From: Actinomycetota bacterium
GTDB lineage: Bacteria > Actinomycetota > Actinomycetes > JACCUZ01
Assembly: GCA_030841195.1 (NCBI GenBank)
Contig: JAVEDA010000067.1
Location: 1 to 11,195, forward strand
DNA: 11,195 bases
Direction of reading: 5' to 3'
The first letter of the stretch is position 1. Each line of letters begins with the position of its first letter. The translations under genes were made by a program, and so were the position numbers. Shown here one piece after another: positions 8,903 to 11,195 of this stretch. Below the pieces are notes generated by a model that was not told where the DNA came from, made no database searches, and saw nothing but the letters and a program-made list of their open reading frames with translations.

Positions 8903-8922
8903 CCGGGGAGCCGGCTCCCCGG
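8903..8922. promoter_or_regulatory. Perfect 20-bp palindrome between the SpoIIM-like and RDD genes
   Basis: The half-site CCGGGGAGCC is followed directly by its exact reverse complement GGCTCCCCGG. It lies in the 100-nt divergent gap, 19 nt before the RDD start and 61 nt before the SpoIIM-like start. As DNA it could be an operator for a dimeric regulator controlling both genes. As RNA it would form an 8-bp stem with a CCGG loop in the 5' leader of the RDD gene, close to the GGGGG ribosome-binding run at 8933-8937. An AGACTAGCCT stretch at 8887-8896 just upstream contains TAG-type -10-like elements on both strands. No known regulator is recognised. Confidence 0.5.
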
Positions 8923-8941
8923 CCGAACGAATGGGGGCGAC

Positions 8942-9835
8942 GTGACCGACCTGGTCACCGGCGAGGCGGTCCAGCTCGAGATGCGGCTGGCCAAGCTGGC
9001 CAGCCGGGGTCTCGCCCTTGCGCTCGACATCCTGGTGCAGATGGGCCTGCTCGTCGTCGGGGTCGTCGTGCTCAGCGGCACCGCGCTGTTCGTCGACGAC
9101 GCGCTGGCGACGGCCATCGGGCTGGTGTTCTACGTCCTGGTGATCCTCGGCTATCCGGTGGCGTTCGAGACGTTCACCCGCGGCAGGTCGCTCGGGAAGA
9201 TGGCGATGGGCCTGCGCGTGGTCCGCGAGGACGGCGGCCCGGTGCGGTTCCGGCACGCCTTCGTGCGCGGGCTGCTCGGCGTGGTCGAGATCTGGCTCAC
9301 CTTCGGCACCGTGGCCCTGATCGCGTCGCTCGCCTCCGCGAAGGGCCGGCGGATCGGCGACTACCTGGCCGGCACGGTCGTCGTGCACGAACGGGTCCCG
9401 GTCCGCGCGGCCCCGGTCGCCGCCATGCCGCCGCAGCTGATCGGCTGGGCTCAACAGCTCGACCTGTCCCGGGTGCCGGACGACCTGGCGCTGGCCGCCC
9501 GGCAGTTCCTGGCCCGGGCTCCCGAGCTGTCCCCGCAGGTGCGCGACGAGATGGGGACGTCGCTGGCCCGCGCACTGGGCCAGGTCACCGCGCCACCCCC
9601 GCCCCCCGGCGTACCCGCCTGGGCGTTCCTGTCGGCAGTGCTGGCCGAGCGGCGGCGCCGCGAGATGGTGCGGCTCGGCGGCCCTCCCCCGACGTACGTC
9701 GGCTGGCCCGGCCCGTCCGCGCCTCCCCCACCGCCACCGCCCCCACCGCCGACGTTCGCGCCGACGCCACCGGTGCCGACGCCTCCTGCGCCGGCGTCTC
9801 CTGCGGGCGACCAGCCGTTCGCGCCGCCGTCCTGA
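8942..9835 (+). CDS. RDD family membrane protein with polyproline tail (Rv3695-like)
   Basis: 297 residues from the GTG at 8942, preceded by GGGGG with a short 4-nt spacer; longer in-frame starts upstream (from 8834) would run through the intergenic palindrome and overlap the divergent gene, so they are rejected. RDD core about 15-150: ASRGLALALDILV holds the family Arg22 and Asp29, and the GRRIGDYLAGTVVV motif supplies the later Asp140. Three membrane segments lie at about 30-52, 58-80 and 113-133. After the core comes a helical cytoplasmic region of about 80 residues (QLIGWAQQLDLSRVPDDLA; ARQFLARAPELSPQVRDEMG), then a tail rich in proline with ten consecutive prolines (codons at about 9723-9752). 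RDD proteins are small membrane proteins, some linked to ion transport, mostly of unknown function. The tail may mediate protein contacts and would make translation dependent on EF-P. Confidence 0.9.
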   Translation: MTDLVTGEAVQLEMRLAKLASRGLALALDILVQMGLLVVGVVVLSGTALFVDDALATAIGLVFYVLVILGYPVAFETFTRGRSLGKMAMGLRVVREDGGPVRFRHAFVRGLLGVVEIWLTFGTVALIASLASAKGRRIGDYLAGTVVVHERVPVRAAPVAAMPPQLIGWAQQLDLSRVPDDLALAARQFLARAPELSPQVRDEMGTSLARALGQVTAPPPPPGVPAWAFLSAVLAERRRREMVRLGGPPPTYVGWPGPSAPPPPPPPPPPTFAPTPPVPTPPAPASPAGDQPFAPPS

Positions 9836-9844
9836 CCGGTGCCG

Positions 9845-9850
9845 TAGCAT
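9845..9850 (+). promoter_or_regulatory. Possible -10 element TAGCAT for the GAF-ANTAR gene
   Basis: TAGCAT lies in the 85-nt gap between the RDD stop (9835) and the GAF-ANTAR start (9921). It fits the loose TAnnnT actinobacterial -10 pattern and would give a leader of about 60 nt. No convincing -35 is seen at the usual distance, so this is a weak candidate. Read-through from the RDD gene is the alternative. Confidence 0.22.
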
Positions 9851-9908
9851 CCAGCCGTCGGTCGAGCAGCGGACGACAAGGGGCAGTTGCCGGGTCGGTC
9901 GGGCTGAT

Positions 9909-9912
9909 GGAG
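9909..9912 (+). promoter_or_regulatory. Ribosome binding site GGAG deciding the GAF-ANTAR start
   Basis: GGAG stands 8 nt before the ATG at 9921. The alternative GTG at 9912 begins inside this motif and has no Shine-Dalgarno at a useful distance, so ATG 9921 is preferred. Confidence 0.6.
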
Positions 9913-9920
9913 TGTCAGAC

Positions 9921-10622
9921 ATGAGCAGCAGCGGGCTCACGCCGCCGGAACACTTTGCCGTGCTCGCGCAGCGACTGCGTGACGGCAAGACGGCCGACGA
10001 GATCCAGCAGATCGTGGTGGAGTCAGCTGTCGACCTGATCGACGGCTGCGACCGGGCCGCCATCGGCGTCCTGGAGGGCAAGGAGTTTCGGAACGCGGCC
10101 GCCAGCGACGACGTCATGCGGTTGATCGACGAGCTGCAGAACGAGGTGGGCGAGGGTCCCTGCCTCGAGGCCAGCACCGACGACATCGCCCAGGTCGACA
10201 ACGACATCACCCAGCACAGCCGGTGGCCACGGCTGGCCGCGCTGGTGGTGGAGCGCACGCCGGTGCGGGCGATGCTCGCCGTCCCGCTCGTCGACGAGGG
10301 CACCCGCAGCGGCGCCCTCAACGTCTTCGCTGACCATCCCAACGTCTTCGACGACGAGTCGCTGGCGACCGCGGCAATCCTGGCGGCGTTCGCCTCGGTG
10401 GCGCTGGCGGGCGCGCGTCAGACCCAGCGGGCCGACCAGCTCGAGGAAGGCATGGCCACCAACCGCGAGATCGGGGCCGCGGTCGGGATCCTGATGGCGA
10501 CCCACAACATCAGCCAGGAGCAGGCCTTCGACCTGCTCAGCAAGGCCTCGCAGCGGCTCAACCGCAAGCTGCGCGACATCGCCACCGGCATCGTCCGCGG
10601 CGACGAGAACACCCCCGGCTGA
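9921..10622 (+). CDS. GAF-ANTAR transcription antitermination regulator
   Basis: 233 residues. A GAF-type sensory domain lies at about 14-165, with GPCLEASTDDIAQVDND in the middle and AMLAVPLVDEGTRSGALNVF near its end. The C-terminal ANTAR domain, about 170-227, carries NREIGAAVGILMA, HNISQEQAFDLLSKAS and NRKLRDIA, the conserved three-helix RNA-binding pattern. ANTAR proteins bind paired small-loop RNA hairpins in nascent transcripts and prevent termination; the GAF domain usually senses a ligand or a partner. Actinobacteria encode many GAF-ANTAR proteins with unknown inducers. No heme- or cysteine-type ligand signature stands out. The gene is probably its own unit or read through from the RDD gene. 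It is followed at once by a hairpin (10631-10652) and is convergent with ahcY. No clear dual-hexaloop target was recognised in this window. Confidence 0.93.
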   Translation: MSSSGLTPPEHFAVLAQRLRDGKTADEIQQIVVESAVDLIDGCDRAAIGVLEGKEFRNAAASDDVMRLIDELQNEVGEGPCLEASTDDIAQVDNDITQHSRWPRLAALVVERTPVRAMLAVPLVDEGTRSGALNVFADHPNVFDDESLATAAILAAFASVALAGARQTQRADQLEEGMATNREIGAAVGILMATHNISQEQAFDLLSKASQRLNRKLRDIATGIVRGDENTPG

Positions 10623-10630
10623 GACCGGCC

Positions 10631-10652
10631 GTTCGCTTCCCCCGAAGCGGAC
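10631..10652 (+). terminator. Hairpin just after the GAF-ANTAR stop (possible terminator)
   Basis: GTTCGCTTC and GAAGCGGAC form a 9-bp stem (one T-G wobble) with a CCCC loop, beginning 8 nt after the stop codon. There is no T-tract, so intrinsic termination in the E. coli sense is doubtful, although actinobacterial terminators often lack one. Its 3' arm is also the left arm of the first inverted-repeat unit, so the two structures would compete. Confidence 0.4.
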
Positions 10653-10699
10653 CGGGAACCGGCGCGTGCCGCATAACGGGAACCAGTCCACTTCGGCGG
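10644..10699. repeat. Inverted-repeat unit 1 (GAAGCGGACCGG ... AACCAGTCCACTTCGGCGG)
   Basis: The left arm GAAGCGGACCGG (10644-10655) is an imperfect inverted copy (10 of 12) of the right arm CCAGTCCACTTC (10683-10694). Inside, CGGGAACC occurs twice in direct orientation (10653-10660 and 10677-10684). The right arm with its flanks, 10681-10699, matches 18 of 19 bases of the right arm of unit 2. The sequence lies in non-coding DNA between convergent genes and has no open frame of interest. Confidence 0.65.
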
Positions 10700-10725
10700 A
10701 CCGTCGGACATCAGTTGCGAACCCT

Positions 10726-10793
10726 GAAGTGGACCGGCCAGGTGGCACAAAACGCCGCGCGGAGCCACGATGGCAACCGGTCCACTTCGGCGG
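10726..10793. repeat. Inverted-repeat unit 2 (GAAGTGGACCGG ... AACCGGTCCACTTCGGCGG)
   Basis: The left arm GAAGTGGACCGG (10726-10737) is a perfect 12-bp inverted repeat of CCGGTCCACTTC (10777-10788). Nested inside are CCA/TGG and GTGGC (10742-10746) with GCCAC (10764-10768), giving a hairpin of about 20 bp with small bulges and a 17-nt loop. The right arm and flank (10775-10793) nearly repeat unit 1. Together the two units look like copies of a short palindromic intergenic element (REP- or MITE-like) or of a paired operator. No transposase is present nearby. Confidence 0.7.
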
Positions 10794-10822
10794 CACGCCA
10801 GGACGCCAGGGCACCTGGTACG

Positions 10823-10857
10823 ACGACGGCGCCGCCCCGAGGGGACGGCGCCGCCGT
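10823..10857. terminator. Strong hairpin between convergent GAF-ANTAR and ahcY (bidirectional terminator)
   Basis: The stem pairs ACG, one mismatch, CGGCGCCGCCC against GGG, a bulged A, CGGCGCCG, the mismatch partner and CGT, with loop CGAG. It starts 15 nt beyond the ahcY stop on the minus strand and about 200 nt beyond the GAF-ANTAR stop on the plus strand. There is no T-tract on either side. Its place and strength suit a terminator for ahcY and a backstop for the plus-strand gene. Confidence 0.6.
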
Positions 10858-10872
10858 GCGTGCTGGGTCGGT

Positions 10873-11195
10873 CTAGTAGCGGTAGTGGTCCGGCTTGTAG
10901 GGGCCGGCCACGTCGACGCCGATGTAGGCCGCCTGCTCCTTGGAGAGGGTGGTCAGCCGGACGCCGAGAGCGTCCAGGTGCAGCCGGGCGACCTTCTCGT
11001 CCAGGTGCTTGTGCAGCACGTAGACCTGCTTGTCGTACTCGTCGTTCTTGGTGAACAGCTCGATCTGCGCGATCGTCTGGTTCGCGAACGAGTTCGACAT
11101 CACGAAGCTCGGGTGACCGGTGGCGTTGCCGAGGTTCAGCAGCCGGCCCTCGGACAGCACGATGATCGAGTGGCCGTCGGCGAAGACCCACTCGT
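10873..11195 (-). CDS. ahcY: S-adenosylhomocysteine hydrolase, C-terminal 106 residues (runs off window end)
   Basis: Only the 3' end is present: 106 full codons plus 2 nt, with the stop TAG at 10875-10873. The enzyme reversibly splits S-adenosylhomocysteine into adenosine and homocysteine in the cytoplasm, keeping methyl-transfer reactions running; it needs NAD. Visible family sequence includes LLNLGNATGHPSFVMSNSF (NAD/adenosine-site region), QIELFTKNDEYDKQVY, HLDEKVARLHLDALG, and the C-terminus GVDVAGPYKPDHYRY. The final Lys and Tyr of this tail are known in the family to reach into the cofactor site of the neighbouring subunit. It closely resembles M. tuberculosis SahH as I remember it. 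In many actinobacteria this gene lies just upstream of mtrA on the same strand; here about 8.4 kb separates them. Confidence 0.98.
   Translation of the reverse strand, partial: EWVFADGHSIIVLSEGRLLNLGNATGHPSFVMSNSFANQTIAQIELFTKNDEYDKQVYVLHKHLDEKVARLHLDALGVRLTTLSKEQAAYIGVDVAGPYKPDHYRY

Noticed and set aside
8834..8941. Longer RDD protein beginning at 8834
   Set aside because: The extra 36 codons cross the perfect palindrome and overlap the start of the divergent gene, and the GTG at 8942 has its own ribosome-binding run.
8804..10342. 512-codon minus-strand open frame opposite the RDD and GAF-ANTAR genes
   Set aside because: Arg/Trp runs are simply the reverse of the polyproline codons. No family resemblance, while both opposite genes are well supported.
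10644..10793. CRISPR array
   Set aside because: Only two units, of unequal length and with arms in inverted orientation; there is no regular repeat-spacer pattern and no cas gene.
10623..10872. Insertion sequence or transposon remnant
   Set aside because: Inverted repeats are present, but there is no transposase fragment and no target-site duplication that I could see. A short non-autonomous element remains possible and is kept as a finding.

Overview
This is a very GC-rich, gene-dense window with many GTG starts. It is almost certainly chromosomal DNA from a high-GC actinomycete. The evidence is an MtrA/MtrB/LpqB set, an AhcY gene ending in KPDHYRY, and a GAF-ANTAR regulator. The genus cannot be fixed from the sequence; a Geodermatophilales/Frankiales-type actinomycete is a guess.

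Layout, left to right. (1) Positions 1-2457, minus strand: mtrA, mtrB and the first 29 codons of lpqB, packed with overlapping ends. This is the actinobacterial envelope and cell-division signalling operon. mtrB has no ATG, GTG or TTG in a plausible place and appears to start at a CTG overlapping the mtrA stop. (2) Positions 2458-2567: a short divergent control region with a 10-bp palindrome. (3) Positions 2568-7823, plus strand: a five-gene operon made of a multi-pass membrane protein with a proline-rich N-terminus, a DUF4129 protein, a DUF4350 protein, a MoxR-type AAA+ ATPase and a DUF58 protein. The first four genes are joined by three successive GTGA overlaps. (4) Positions 7831-8838/8841, minus strand: a SpoIIM/DUF95-type membrane protein, convergent with the operon. 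(5) Positions 8942-9835, plus strand: an RDD membrane protein with a polyproline tail, divergent from the SpoIIM-like gene across about 100 nt that hold a perfect 20-bp palindrome. (6) Positions 9921-10622, plus strand: a GAF-ANTAR RNA-binding regulator. (7) Positions 10623-10872: non-coding, with two related inverted-repeat units and a strong hairpin. (8) Positions 10873-11195, minus strand: the 3' end of ahcY (S-adenosylhomocysteine hydrolase).

Blocks 3-5 match, in order and orientation, what I remember of the Mycobacterium tuberculosis Rv3689-Rv3695 (moxR2) cluster, including the reversed SpoIIM-like gene. The likely theme is a membrane-associated MoxR/DUF58 chaperone-like machine with several membrane partners; its substrate is unknown. 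Here it lies between mtrAB-lpqB and ahcY, which are near neighbours in many actinobacteria. The best candidates for something undescribed are this placement, the intergenic inverted repeats, the palindrome before the RDD gene, and the CTG start of mtrB. No mobile element, CRISPR array, tRNA or rRNA was seen.
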